Assembly: GCA_003252145.1 (NCBI GenBank)
Contig: QKDJ01000348.1
Coordinates: forward strand, 1 to 5,991
Length of the DNA stretch: 5,991 nt
From: Azovibrio restrictus
GTDB taxonomy: Bacteria; Pseudomonadota; Gammaproteobacteria; Burkholderiales; Rhodocyclaceae
Direction of reading: 5' to 3'
The notes beneath the pieces were generated by a model that had not been told where the DNA came from, did no database searches, and saw only the letters and a list, made by a program, of their open reading frames with translations. Every line of letters begins with the position of its first letter. Within the stretch, counting starts at the first letter, position 1. This document shows, in pieces, positions 1 to 5,991 of this stretch. The position numbers and the translations under genes were made by a program.

Positions 1-336
1 TCCAGCTTCTGGCCAGGGGGCTTCTGCGGCTGGATTGGCGTCCATGCTGTTACCGGAGGCCTTCCACTGAAGGCTGCCCAGCCAGATTAGGTAGGCTGCT
101 CCGGCCCAGCGCAAAATCTGGAAGGCGGTTGGGGCCTGGGTCAGTAGGGCGCCAGCCCCCAGGGCTACCACGGAAAGCTGCAGCAGCAGGGCCAGTTGCA
201 GACCTAGAACCAGTTTCCAGCCGCCCCGACTCCCTTGGGAAAGCCCTGCGTGCACCGCTGCCACGGCGCCGGGTCCCGGGCTCAGGGAGGTGAGCAGGTT
301 GGCGATGAAGAAGGTGATCCAGAGATGAAATCCCAT
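1..336 (-). CDS. LysE/RhtB-family amino-acid exporter, N-terminal part (3' end beyond the left edge)
   Basis: The reverse complement from 336 reads open for 112 codons to the window edge, beginning MGFHLWITFFIAN. Residues 5-24 form a first hydrophobic segment ending in SPGPGA (19-24), the hallmark of the LysE/RhtB translocator family. A second hydrophobic stretch lies at about 42-65. A third at about 72-89 contains WAGAAYLIWLG (77-87), matching the family's usual WAGAAYLxxLG element. Members are inner-membrane proteins of about 200 residues with roughly six helices that export amino acids or derivatives (lysine, homoserine, threonine and others). The substrate cannot be told from this half. 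After residue 90 the sequence becomes polar (KASGNSMDANPAAEAPWPEAG), consistent with the loop after helix 3. The ATG at 336 is chosen because the first helix starts at once, as usual in the family. No Shine-Dalgarno sequence precedes it, and an intrinsic terminator for ilvD ends about five bases upstream, so its expression signal is unclear. Confidence 0.88.
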   Translation of the reverse strand, partial: MGFHLWITFFIANLLTSLSPGPGAVAAVHAGLSQGSRGGWKLVLGLQLALLLQLSVVALGAGALLTQAPTAFQILRWAGAAYLIWLGSLQWKASGNSMDANPAAEAPWPEAG

Positions 337-340
337 GAAT

Positions 341-367
341 TAAAAAAGGGCGAACTCAGGTTCGCCC
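341..367 (-). terminator. Rho-independent terminator downstream of ilvD
   Basis: On the minus strand a perfect 8-bp GC-rich stem (GGGCGAAC / GTTCGCCC, plus-strand 348-355 and 360-367) closes a 4-base loop. It is followed directly by TTTTTT (plus-strand A-run 342-347). It sits 22 bases after the ilvD stop codon and is a canonical intrinsic terminator for ilvD. The T-tract ends only five bases before the ATG of the LysE/RhtB-like gene, so the terminator occupies the space where that gene's ribosome binding site would be expected. Confidence 0.9.
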
Positions 368-389
368 TTGCCTTTTGCTTGGTGAGGAC

Positions 390-2255
390 TCAGACCCGCT
401 TGGCTTGGCTCAGGTCGCGCACGGCACCCCGGTCGGCGGAGGTGGCAAACAGGGCGTAGGCCTGCAGGGCGGTGGAGACCACCCGTTCCCGGTTCACCGG
501 CTTCCAGGCGGCTTCACCCTTGGCCTCCATGGCGGCACGACGGGCGGCCAGATCGGCTGCGGAGATGGCTAGATGGATACGGCGATTGGGGATGTCGATC
601 TCGATGGTGTCACCCTCTTCCACCAGACCGATGGCACCGCCATTGGCGGCTTCCGGAGAGGCGTGGCCGATGGAGAGACCCGAGGTGCCGCCGGAGAAAC
701 GGCCATCCGTGAGCAGGGCGCATTCCTTGCCCAGGCCCATGGACTTCAGGTAGCTGGTGGGATAGAGCATCTCCTGCATGCCGGGCCCGCCCTGGGGACC
801 TTCGTAGCGGATCACCACCACGTCGCCGGCCACGATGGTGCCGGCGAGAATGCCTTCCACGGCAGCGTCCTGGCTCTCGAACACCCGGGCCCGGCCGGTG
901 AATTTGAGAATGGATTCATCCACGCCGGCGGTCTTCACGATGCAGCCCTTTTCGGCGATGTTGCCGTAGAGCACGGCCAGACCGCCATCCTGGGAGTAGG
1001 CATTGGCCTTGTTGCGGATACAACCGTGGCTGCGGTCCAGGTCCAGCTCCGGCCAGCGGCGGTTCTGGGAGAAGGCCACCTGGGTGGGCACGCCACCGGG
1101 AGCGGCCTTGTAGAACTCCAGCACATCGGCGTTGGCGCAGGTGGTCACGTCATAGGTGTCCATGGCTTCGCCCAGGGTCTTCATGTGCACCGTGTGCACG
1201 TCCCGGTGAATGAGCCCGGCCCGGGACAGCTCGGCCAGAATGGCCATGATGCCGCCAGCCCGATGCACGTCCTCGATGTGGTACTTGTCGGTGGCGGGGG
1301 CTACCTTGGCGAGGCAGGGCACCTTGCGGGAGATGCGGTCGATGTCGGCCATGGTGAAATCCACACCCGCTTCGTGGGCGGTAGCCAGCAGGTGCAGCAC
1401 CGTATTGGTGGAGCCGCCCATGGCCACATCCAGGCTCATGGCGTTTTCGAAGGCGGCCTTGGTGGCGATGGAGCGGGGCAGCACGGAGGCGTCGTCCTGC
1501 TCGTAGTAACGCTTGCACAGGTCCACCACCAGGCGGCCGGCGCGCAGGAACAGTTCCTTGCGGTCGGCGTGAGTGGCCACGATGGTGCCGTTGCCGGGCA
1601 GGGACAGGCCCAGGGCCTCGGTCAGGCAGTTCATGGAGTTGGCGGTGAACATGCCGGAGCAGGAGCCGCAGGTGGGGCAGGCGGAGCGCTCGATGGCATC
1701 CACTTCCTCGTCGGACACATGGCTGTCGGCCGCCTTGACCATGGCGTCCACCAGATCCAGCTTGATGACCTTGTCGCCCTCGGGCTTATGCAGCACCACC
1801 TTGCCTGCTTCCATGGGGCCGCCGGAGACGAACACGGCGGGGATGTTGAGGCGCATGGCGGCCATCAGCATGCCCGGGGTGATCTTGTCGCAGTTGGAGA
1901 TGCACACCAGGGCGTCGGCACAGTGGGCGTTGGCCATGTATTCCACGGAGTCGGCGATCAGGTCCCGGGAGGGCAGGGAGTAGAGCATGCCTCCATGGCC
2001 CATGGCGATGCCGTCATCGATGGCGATGGTGTTGAATTCCTTGGCTACACCGCCGGCGGCTTCGATTTCCCGGGCCACCATCTGCCCCAGGTCCTTCAGG
2101 TGCACGTGACCGGGCACGAACTGGGTGAAGGAATTGACCACGGCAATGATGGGCTTGCCGAAATCGCCATCTTTCATGCCGGTGGCGCGCCACAGGGAGC
2201 GGGCGCCCGCCATGTTGCGGCCGTGGGTGGAGGTACGGGAACGGTATTGGGGCAT
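390..2255 (-). CDS. ilvD: Dihydroxy-acid dehydratase IlvD
   Basis: The 621-residue protein is close in length to E. coli IlvD (616). It catalyses dehydration of 2,3-dihydroxy-isovalerate and 2,3-dihydroxy-3-methylvalerate to the 2-keto acids, the penultimate common step of valine and isoleucine synthesis (and, through 2-ketoisovalerate, of leucine and pantothenate); it is cytosolic. The first IlvD/Edd signature is visible as [10 protein letters not shown] (121-130), with cluster ligand C122, Mg-binding D123 and carboxylatable K124. D81 lies in [12 protein letters not shown]. The second cluster cysteine lies in CPTCGSC (193-199, C199). E495 in GGPGMQEM and catalytic S521 in [11 protein letters not shown] match E. 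coli E491 and S517. Near residue 41 the sequence is [10 protein letters not shown], lacking the extra cysteine of the plant-type [2Fe-2S] enzymes, so it belongs to the E. coli-like group. A four-residue insertion near 155 accounts for the shifted numbering. The start at [14 protein letters not shown] is set by family alignment and an AGGAG six bases upstream. The frame stays open upstream, but that extension is not IlvD-like. A TAAAAT at 2294-2299 (minus) is the only -10-like element seen upstream, with no good -35. Confidence 0.98.
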   Translation of the reverse strand: MPQYRSRTSTHGRNMAGARSLWRATGMKDGDFGKPIIAVVNSFTQFVPGHVHLKDLGQMVAREIEAAGGVAKEFNTIAIDDGIAMGHGGMLYSLPSRDLIADSVEYMANAHCADALVCISNCDKITPGMLMAAMRLNIPAVFVSGGPMEAGKVVLHKPEGDKVIKLDLVDAMVKAADSHVSDEEVDAIERSACPTCGSCSGMFTANSMNCLTEALGLSLPGNGTIVATHADRKELFLRAGRLVVDLCKRYYEQDDASVLPRSIATKAAFENAMSLDVAMGGSTNTVLHLLATAHEAGVDFTMADIDRISRKVPCLAKVAPATDKYHIEDVHRAGGIMAILAELSRAGLIHRDVHTVHMKTLGEAMDTYDVTTCANADVLEFYKAAPGGVPTQVAFSQNRRWPELDLDRSHGCIRNKANAYSQDGGLAVLYGNIAEKGCIVKTAGVDESILKFTGRARVFESQDAAVEGILAGTIVAGDVVVIRYEGPQGGPGMQEMLYPTSYLKSMGLGKECALLTDGRFSGGTSGLSIGHASPEAANGGAIGLVEEGDTIEIDIPNRRIHLAISAADLAARRAAMEAKGEAAWKPVNRERVVSTALQAYALFATSADRGAVRDLSQAKRV

Positions 2256-2261
2256 GGTGTT

Positions 2262-2266
2262 CTCCT
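2262..2266 (-). promoter_or_regulatory. Ribosome binding site of ilvD
   Basis: AGGAG on the minus strand lies six bases before the ATG at 2255. It decides the ilvD start, because the open frame continues 78 codons further upstream to a start inside the neighbouring small gene. No ATG-initiated leader peptide is present between 2256 and 2406, so there is no sign of ribosome-mediated attenuation by a branched-chain leader peptide. Confidence 0.8.
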
Positions 2267-2357
2267 GCAGACAGGGGCGAAGCAAAGAAAGGAATTTTAG
2301 CTGAGTCCGTGCCGCAGCCCTAGTGGTGGTCGGTATCTTTTCGGAGCCCCAAATGGG

Positions 2358-2381
2358 CAGGGCCGGCAAATGCCGGCCCTG
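2358..2381 (-). terminator. Strong GC-rich hairpin after the Nif11-like gene (possible terminator without U-tract)
   Basis: A perfect 10-bp inverted repeat (CAGGGCCGGC / GCCGGCCCTG) closes a 4-base loop, 26 bases after the stop codon of the Nif11-like gene and about 100 bases before the ilvD start. Neither strand has a T-run immediately after the stem; the minus strand continues GCCCATTTGGGG, itself a small CCC/GGG hairpin. It could be a weak or factor-assisted terminator, a pause site or a 3'-end stabiliser, or a regulatory structure in an ilvD leader if the two genes are co-transcribed. The hairpin is read directly from the sequence; its role is inferred. Confidence 0.5.
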
Positions 2382-2406
2382 TGCGGCCCCTAGGATAATG
2401 TTCCGG

Positions 2407-2625
2407 TCAGACCCGGAAGAAAGCCTTGACCATGCGCTCGGAGAGCTGGTCTTCGGTGAACTGCACTTCATTGGGAGGATAGAGTTCATCCTCGATGAAG
2501 TCGAAACCGGCTTCTTTGCCCAGGTTCAGGAGTTCACGAATTTTCTGACAGGCCTTGAGCTGTTCGCCCAGAGCGGCGTCCGTACGGGCTTTGTCGGCAA
2601 ATGCCTTGATGTCTTTGACAGCCAT
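2407..2625 (-). CDS. Nif11-like small protein (72 residues)
   Basis: The protein starts [14 protein letters not shown] and matches the layout of the Nif11 domain (named for an Azotobacter nif-region protein and found at the N-terminus of some RiPP precursors). It has an amphipathic VKxFxxKxxxD segment (3-16), a QLKA element (22-25), then [12 protein letters not shown] (32-43) followed by acidic EDEL (45-48). The tail (49-72) is polar to mixed and ends AFFRV. It has one cysteine (C26), no double-glycine cleavage site after the domain and no Cys/Ser/Thr-rich core, so it does not look like a lanthipeptide-type precursor. No modification enzyme, protease-transporter or nif gene is in the window. 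The ATG at 2625 is preferred because the domain begins there. An in-frame GTG at 2670 would add 15 unrelated residues. The ribosome binding site is weak (GGA seven bases upstream, then an A-run). It has its own candidate promoter. Function is unknown; family assignment is by recognition of the pattern only. Confidence 0.8.
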   Translation of the reverse strand: MAVKDIKAFADKARTDAALGEQLKACQKIRELLNLGKEAGFDFIEDELYPPNEVQFTEDQLSERMVKAFFRV

Positions 2626-2701
2626 TTTTTTATCCAGGTGAGTTAGGGTTGGTCCAAAGGTGCCGACCACCGACCAGGGTCATGGGCGGGCTCCAATAAC
2701 C

Positions 2702-2731
2702 ATTTTAAAAAAATGGACTTGCTCTTGCCAA
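2702..2731 (-). promoter_or_regulatory. Candidate sigma70 promoter for the Nif11-like gene
   Basis: On the minus strand TTGGCA (2726-2731) and TAAAAT (2702-2707) each differ at one position from the consensus -35 and -10 and are 18 bases apart. Transcription would begin near 2695, giving a leader of about 70 bases before the ATG at 2625. The element overlaps a candidate terminator for ggpPS, so the T-rich spacer can be explained either way. Confidence 0.45.
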
Positions 2732-2736
2732 GTTCC
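2707..2736 (-). terminator. Candidate intrinsic terminator of ggpPS
   Basis: Twenty-one bases after the ggpPS stop, the minus strand reads GGAACTTG, a 7-base loop, CAAGTCC, then A and seven Ts. The stem is seven base pairs with one bulged A, only moderately GC-rich, but the T7 run is in the right place. It is weaker than the ilvD terminator and may be leaky. It is physically intertwined with the candidate promoter of the next gene. Confidence 0.5.
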
Positions 2737-2757
2737 TTAGGTCAGATTCCAGCTAAA

Positions 2758-5001
2758 TCAGCTGGTGACTGTTGCTTGCTGGCGCACCGCATCCAGGAAC
2801 TCCTGACCCCAGCGGCGGATATCGTTATGTTCCACCACGCTGTAAAGCTGCTGCAGACGGGCCTCGGCTTCGGCCTGGTTCATGGCGATGCCCAGGTAAA
2901 GTTTTTCCTTCAGATCCTTGAGATCGTGGGGGTTGGTGAGCAGGGCCCCATGGAGCTCTGCGGCAGCACCGGCGAATTCCGAGAGCACCAGTACGCCCTT
3001 GCCTCCCACCATGCCCTGGGTGGCCACGTATTCCTTGGCTACCAGATTGAGACCGTCCCGTAGGGGGGTGATCCACATGACGTTCGCCATGGCGTACCAG
3101 GCCACCACCTCTTCAAAAGGCAGGGGGCGGAAGAAGAATTGCACGGGAGTCCAGCCCACCCGGGCAAAGCGGCCATTGACGCTACCCACGGCCTGCTCGA
3201 TGCGGGCCTGAAGTTCGTCGTAGACCGTCATTTCCTTGGCGGCAGGAACGCAGACCGCCAGCAGGGAAACCTTGCCGCACAGCTCCGGGTGCTCGTCCAG
3301 CAGGCGTTCGAAGGCGAGGATCTTCTCCAGGGTGCCCTTGGTGTAGTCCAGGCGCTCCACGGACAGCACCACCCGTACGCCGGACAATTCCTTGCGCAGG
3401 CTGGCCATACGGGCCTGGCTGGCCGGATCTTCCAGCACATGGCGCACCCGATCCATGTCCAGGCCCACGGGGTGAGCGCCCAGGCCGATACGGCGACCAT
3501 GAACTTCGATGGCCGTGGTGACTTCGTCCAGGCCCACGGCGCAGCCGTAGGTGAGATAGCGGGGCGCGCAGGCTTTGGTTTCCAGTACTTTCAGAGGAGC
3601 GACGCCCCGGGCCACGTCCACGAAGTTTTCCGCCTGACGGGGAATATGGAAGCCCACGTAGTCGCACTGGAGCAGGCTGCCCACAATTTCCCGGCGCCAG
3701 GGCAGCACGTTGAAGACGTCGGCGGAGGGGAAGTAGGTGTGATGGAAGAAGGCAATCTTCAGGTCCGGGCGCAGCTCCCGCAGTACGGCGGGCACCATCC
3801 ACAGGTTGTAGTCATGGATCCAGACCAGGGCGCCTTCGGCGGCCTCGGCGGCGGTGCGCTCTGCAAACAGGCGGTTCACCTTGAGGAAGACCTCCCAATC
3901 CTCTTCCCGGAACACGGCCCGCTCCCAGAAGGTGTGCAGGGTGGGCCAGAAGGCTTCCTTGGAAAAGCGCTTGTAGAACACATCCACGTCATCCTTGGTG
4001 AGGGCCACCCGGGCGGCGACCAGTTCCGGGTAGCGCTCCCGGTCCACCTCCGTATGCACCTCGAAGGGAATGGCCTGCTTGGGTTCGTGAATGGACCACG
4101 CCACCCAGGAGCCGGGGCTGCCGTCACCAAAGAAGGAAAGCAGGGTGGGAATGATGCCGTTGGGAGAGGTGGGCCGGCGGCGGATGCGCTTGCCCTTTTC
4201 CACCACCTCCTCGTAGGGCAGGCGGTGATAGACCATCACCAGATCGGCTTTGCCCGGGGCTTCCATGGCGGAAACTTCCGCGTCCACGCCACCGGCACCC
4301 AGAAAGCCGAAATGGGCCAGGGCTTCGAGGATGCCGCCGCAGCCCGTATGCACGGCATGCAGTACCCGGGCCTGATCCCGGGTGGCATCCAGCAGGGCGG
4401 ATTCGGACTCTCCCACGCAGACGCCCACGAAGCCTTCCTTGTACATGGACAGGTCGTTGAGGGTGTCACCGGCGACCAGTACGTCGTCCTTATCCAGGTT
4501 CAGGTGGTTCACCAGGGCGGAAAGGGTGCTGCCCTTGTTGACGCCGGCAGGCAGGATGTCCAGGTACATGCCCGCCGAATAGAGCACTTCGCAACCCAGT
4601 TCAGCTGCCTGTTGCTGCATGGCATCCGTGACGGCACCGGCTTCGCAGAAATAGGAACAGCGGCGTTGCTGGGGGACTTCCTGGCGCTCCAGGCCAGGGA
4701 ACTGGTTCATGATCTCCACAATGACCCGTTCCCCGGGCCAGCGCTGGTCAATCTCCGCCTGCAGAGGTTGCAGGGGTTGCAGACTTTTGCCCTCCACCAC
4801 AGTGCCGCCCACATCACAGATGATGTAGTCGGGGGATGGAATGGTGGGGTCCGAGAGCAGGGGCAGGACCACTTCCAGGCCCCGGCCGGTGACGAAGGCG
4901 AGCTTGATTTCCGGGTGGGCGCTGATCAGTTGATAAAGGCGTTGCCGATTTTCCGGGTGTCCTGCGAGAAAGGTGCCGTCCAGATCAGTAGCGAGCAACA
5001 T
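2758..5001 (-). CDS. ggpPS: Bifunctional glucosylglycerol-phosphate synthase/phosphatase (HAD-GT20 fusion)
   Basis: This 747-residue cytosolic enzyme joins two activities. Residues 1 to about 235 form a sucrose-phosphatase-like HAD domain with DLDGT at 6-10 (nucleophile D6, acid/base D8), T38 in FVTGRG, K156 in GVNKGS and GDTLND at 178-183. Residues from about 254 form a GT20 retaining glycosyltransferase related to trehalose-phosphate synthase. It has HDYNLW (396-401), FFHHTYFP (418-425), ERLDYTKG (549-556, with R550 and K555 for the nucleotide-sugar phosphates) and PLRDGLNLVAKEY (646-658). The domain opening VYHRLPYEEVVEKGK, then TSPNGIIPTLLSFF (278-291), is typical of GgpS rather than OtsA, which argues for glycerol 3-phosphate as acceptor and ADP-glucose as donor. 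The product after dephosphorylation is the compatible solute glucosylglycerol. The same domain order is known in GgpPS of Stenotrophomonas rhizophila. All catalytic motifs of both halves appear intact. The ATG at 5001 is supported by AAGGAG eight bases upstream and by motif I starting at residue 6. It probably forms an operon with the transporter upstream. Salt induction is expected from the family but not visible here. OtsA/OtsB-type trehalose synthesis is the less likely alternative. Confidence 0.9.
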   Translation of the reverse strand: MLLATDLDGTFLAGHPENRQRLYQLISAHPEIKLAFVTGRGLEVVLPLLSDPTIPSPDYIICDVGGTVVEGKSLQPLQPLQAEIDQRWPGERVIVEIMNQFPGLERQEVPQQRRCSYFCEAGAVTDAMQQQAAELGCEVLYSAGMYLDILPAGVNKGSTLSALVNHLNLDKDDVLVAGDTLNDLSMYKEGFVGVCVGESESALLDATRDQARVLHAVHTGCGGILEALAHFGFLGAGGVDAEVSAMEAPGKADLVMVYHRLPYEEVVEKGKRIRRRPTSPNGIIPTLLSFFGDGSPGSWVAWSIHEPKQAIPFEVHTEVDRERYPELVAARVALTKDDVDVFYKRFSKEAFWPTLHTFWERAVFREEDWEVFLKVNRLFAERTAAEAAEGALVWIHDYNLWMVPAVLRELRPDLKIAFFHHTYFPSADVFNVLPWRREIVGSLLQCDYVGFHIPRQAENFVDVARGVAPLKVLETKACAPRYLTYGCAVGLDEVTTAIEVHGRRIGLGAHPVGLDMDRVRHVLEDPASQARMASLRKELSGVRVVLSVERLDYTKGTLEKILAFERLLDEHPELCGKVSLLAVCVPAAKEMTVYDELQARIEQAVGSVNGRFARVGWTPVQFFFRPLPFEEVVAWYAMANVMWITPLRDGLNLVAKEYVATQGMVGGKGVLVLSEFAGAAAELHGALLTNPHDLKDLKEKLYLGIAMNQAEAEARLQQLYSVVEHNDIRRWGQEFLDAVRQQATVTS

Positions 5002-5009
5002 GTGCGGTT

Positions 5010-5015
5010 CTCCTT
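5010..5015 (-). promoter_or_regulatory. Ribosome binding site of ggpPS
   Basis: AAGGAG on the minus strand lies eight bases before the ATG at 5001. The gap back to the transporter stop codon is only 48 bases and holds no terminator, supporting translation from a shared transcript. Confidence 0.75.
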
Positions 5016-5049
5016 GTGGGTGAGCGCCGACAGAAGCCGACTTCAGGAC

Positions 5050-5991
5050 TCAGTAGCGGGCGCCGGAAAGGCTGTCTTCGCTGTCCTGCGGTTCGGGGGT
5101 CATCATGTCCAGAACGGCCGCCGAGGTGCGGACCATGGGCATGAACTGGGCCGGTTCTTCCACGATCCGGTCCTGACCCTTACGGGTGTGGTGCCAGGCC
5201 GTCAGGGCCAGGGCAGCAAAAAGCAGGAGCAGTTGCAAAGGCAGGGCCATAGGGCCCAAGCCGTTCATCAACAGGCCTGCAAGAGCGGGTCCGATGGCTG
5301 CACCCACGCCGTGGAGCAGCAGCAGACCCACATTGCCCGACAGGATTTCATCCTGAGGCAGGTGATCAATCAGGTGGGCCACCACGATGGGGTACACCGC
5401 GAAGGCCGCCATGCCAAAAAGGAAGGCCGCGCCAATGGCGCCCCAGCGCTGGGCGCCTAGTCCCAGCATGAGCCCCGCGGCCAGGGCGGCGGCTACGGCG
5501 GCGCCAGCCAGGACCAGGCGTCGGTCGTGGCAGTCCGACAGGCGTCCCAGGGGCCATTGGCCACAGGCTCCACCGAGAATGGCCGCGGTCATCCAGAAGG
5601 CCACGCCGGATTCGTCAAAGCCCAGGCGCAGTCCATACACCGCGCCCATGCCCCAGAAGCCGCCCATGGCCAGACCCGAGAGCAATGCCCCGGCACAGGC
5701 CAGGGGCGCTGCCTGCTGAAGTTGCCGGAGCGGCAAACGGGGACGATGCTCCATCACCGGTTGGGGCAGGCGTGTGGCGGTCACGGGCAGCAGGGCCAGA
5801 CACACCAGCAGGGCAGCCAGGGCAAACAGGGTGAACGTGGCGGGTGAAGCCAGGTTCAGTAACTGCTGGGCCAGGGCCAGGGCGCCCAGGTTGACCGCCA
5901 TGTACAGGGCAAAAATCTGGCCCCGGTGACTGGGGGGCGCCTGGCTGTTGAGCCAGCTTTCAATAACCGAGTAGAACCCCACCAGGGCAAT
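5050..5991 (-). CDS. YcaD-type MFS transporter, C-terminal part (5' end beyond the right edge)
   Basis: The frame is open to the right edge and gives 313 residues before the TGA at 5050. E. coli YcaD has about 382 residues, so roughly the first four helices are missing. The visible part opens with IALVGFYSVIESWLN, matching the GLYxVIESWLN region characteristic of YcaD and its relatives, followed by RGQIFALYMAVN. About eight further hydrophobic segments follow, at roughly 26-48, 51-73, 94-122, 127-147, 158-178, 182-206, 217-243 and 247-266. Together with four lost ones this makes the normal twelve. GRLSDCHDRR (149-158) is the MFS motif-A-like loop of the second half. The last ~45 residues (HTRKGQDRIVEEPAQF onward) are polar and acidic and probably cytoplasmic. 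The GTG at 5982 is not a start, because it lies inside the conserved region. Its position upstream of ggpPS suggests movement of glucosylglycerol or a related solute; the direction and substrate are inference. Confidence 0.9.
   Translation of the reverse strand: MALVGFYSVIESWLNSQAPPSHRGQIFALYMAVNLGALALAQQLLNLASPATFTLFALAALLVCLALLPVTATRLPQPVMEHRPRLPLRQLQQAAPLACAGALLSGLAMGGFWGMGAVYGLRLGFDESGVAFWMTAAILGGACGQWPLGRLSDCHDRRLVLAGAAVAAALAAGLMLGLGAQRWGAIGAAFLFGMAAFAVYPIVVAHLIDHLPQDEILSGNVGLLLLHGVGAAIGPALAGLLMNGLGPMALPLQLLLLFAALALTAWHHTRKGQDRIVEEPAQFMPMVRTSAAVLDMMTPEPQDSEDSLSGARY

Noticed and set aside
235..459. Small plus-strand open frame across the ilvD/LysE junction
   Set aside because: It runs antisense through the LysE-like start, the terminator and the end of ilvD, and has no ribosome binding site or family pattern.
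573..2300. Long plus-strand open frame (575 codons) opposite ilvD
   Set aside because: It is antisense to a fully recognisable ilvD, its translation is dominated by Gly/His/Ala/Val with no family pattern, and such frames arise from GC-rich codon bias on the opposite strand.
2256..2489. 78-codon N-terminal extension of ilvD in the same frame
   Set aside because: It overlaps the Nif11-like gene and its hairpin, does not resemble the IlvD N-terminus, and a good ribosome binding site precedes the internal ATG at 2255.
2626..2670. GTG start at 2670 for the Nif11-like gene
   Set aside because: The 15 added residues (MVGTFGPTLTHLDKK) do not belong to the domain, which begins at the ATG at 2625.
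2325..2671. 9-base inverted copies of GGTGGTCGG flanking the Nif11-like gene (2325-2333 and 2663-2671)
   Set aside because: It is short and GC-rich enough to occur by chance in this composition. There is no transposase and no other sign of a mobile cassette.
2716..2731. Possible sigma54 promoter (TGGCA element) upstream of the Nif11-like gene, suggested by the nif association
   Set aside because: The required TTGC element at the -12 spacing is absent, and the sigma70 reading fits better.
3139..5460. Very long plus-strand open frame (773 codons) opposite ggpPS and the transporter
   Set aside because: It crosses two confidently identified minus-strand genes and the gap between them. Its composition is a low-complexity mirror of their codon usage, with no recognisable domain.

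Overview
The window is a GC-rich, densely coding bacterial chromosome segment in which all five recognisable genes lie on the minus strand. In transcription order (high to low coordinates) they are: a YcaD-type major facilitator superfamily (MFS) transporter cut by the right edge, a bifunctional glucosylglycerol-phosphate synthase/phosphatase (ggpPS), a 72-residue Nif11-like small protein, dihydroxy-acid dehydratase (ilvD), and a LysE/RhtB-family amino-acid exporter cut by the left edge. Gene content and protein character suggest a proteobacterium, most likely a betaproteobacterium with Rhodocyclales a reasonable guess. That placement is inference; no rRNA or other decisive marker is present.

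Layout by region. 5991-5050: MFS transporter, missing roughly its first 100 residues. 5049-5002: a short 48-base gap with a good ribosome binding site for ggpPS and no terminator, so these two genes probably form an operon. 5001-2758: ggpPS, an N-terminal HAD phosphatase fused to a C-terminal GT20 synthase. 2757-2626: a regulatory gap holding a plausible intrinsic terminator for ggpPS that overlaps a plausible sigma70 promoter for the small gene. 2625-2407: the Nif11-like gene. 2406-2256: a gap with a strong GC-rich hairpin lacking a U-tract, then the ilvD leader. 2255-390: ilvD. 389-337: a textbook rho-independent terminator. 336-1: the start of the LysE/RhtB exporter.

Functionally there are two themes. 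The first is osmoprotection: GgpPS should make and dephosphorylate glucosylglycerol phosphate, giving the compatible solute glucosylglycerol, and the adjacent YcaD-like transporter may move it or a related solute. A ggpPS-ycaD pairing is known from Stenotrophomonas rhizophila. The second is branched-chain amino-acid metabolism (IlvD), followed by an amino-acid exporter that the terminator separates transcriptionally.

No mobile element, CRISPR array, tRNA or rRNA is visible. I did not find a clearly new multi-gene system. The points most worth follow-up are the osmolyte module, the stand-alone Nif11-like protein, and the unusual junctions at the starts of the Nif11-like and LysE-like genes.
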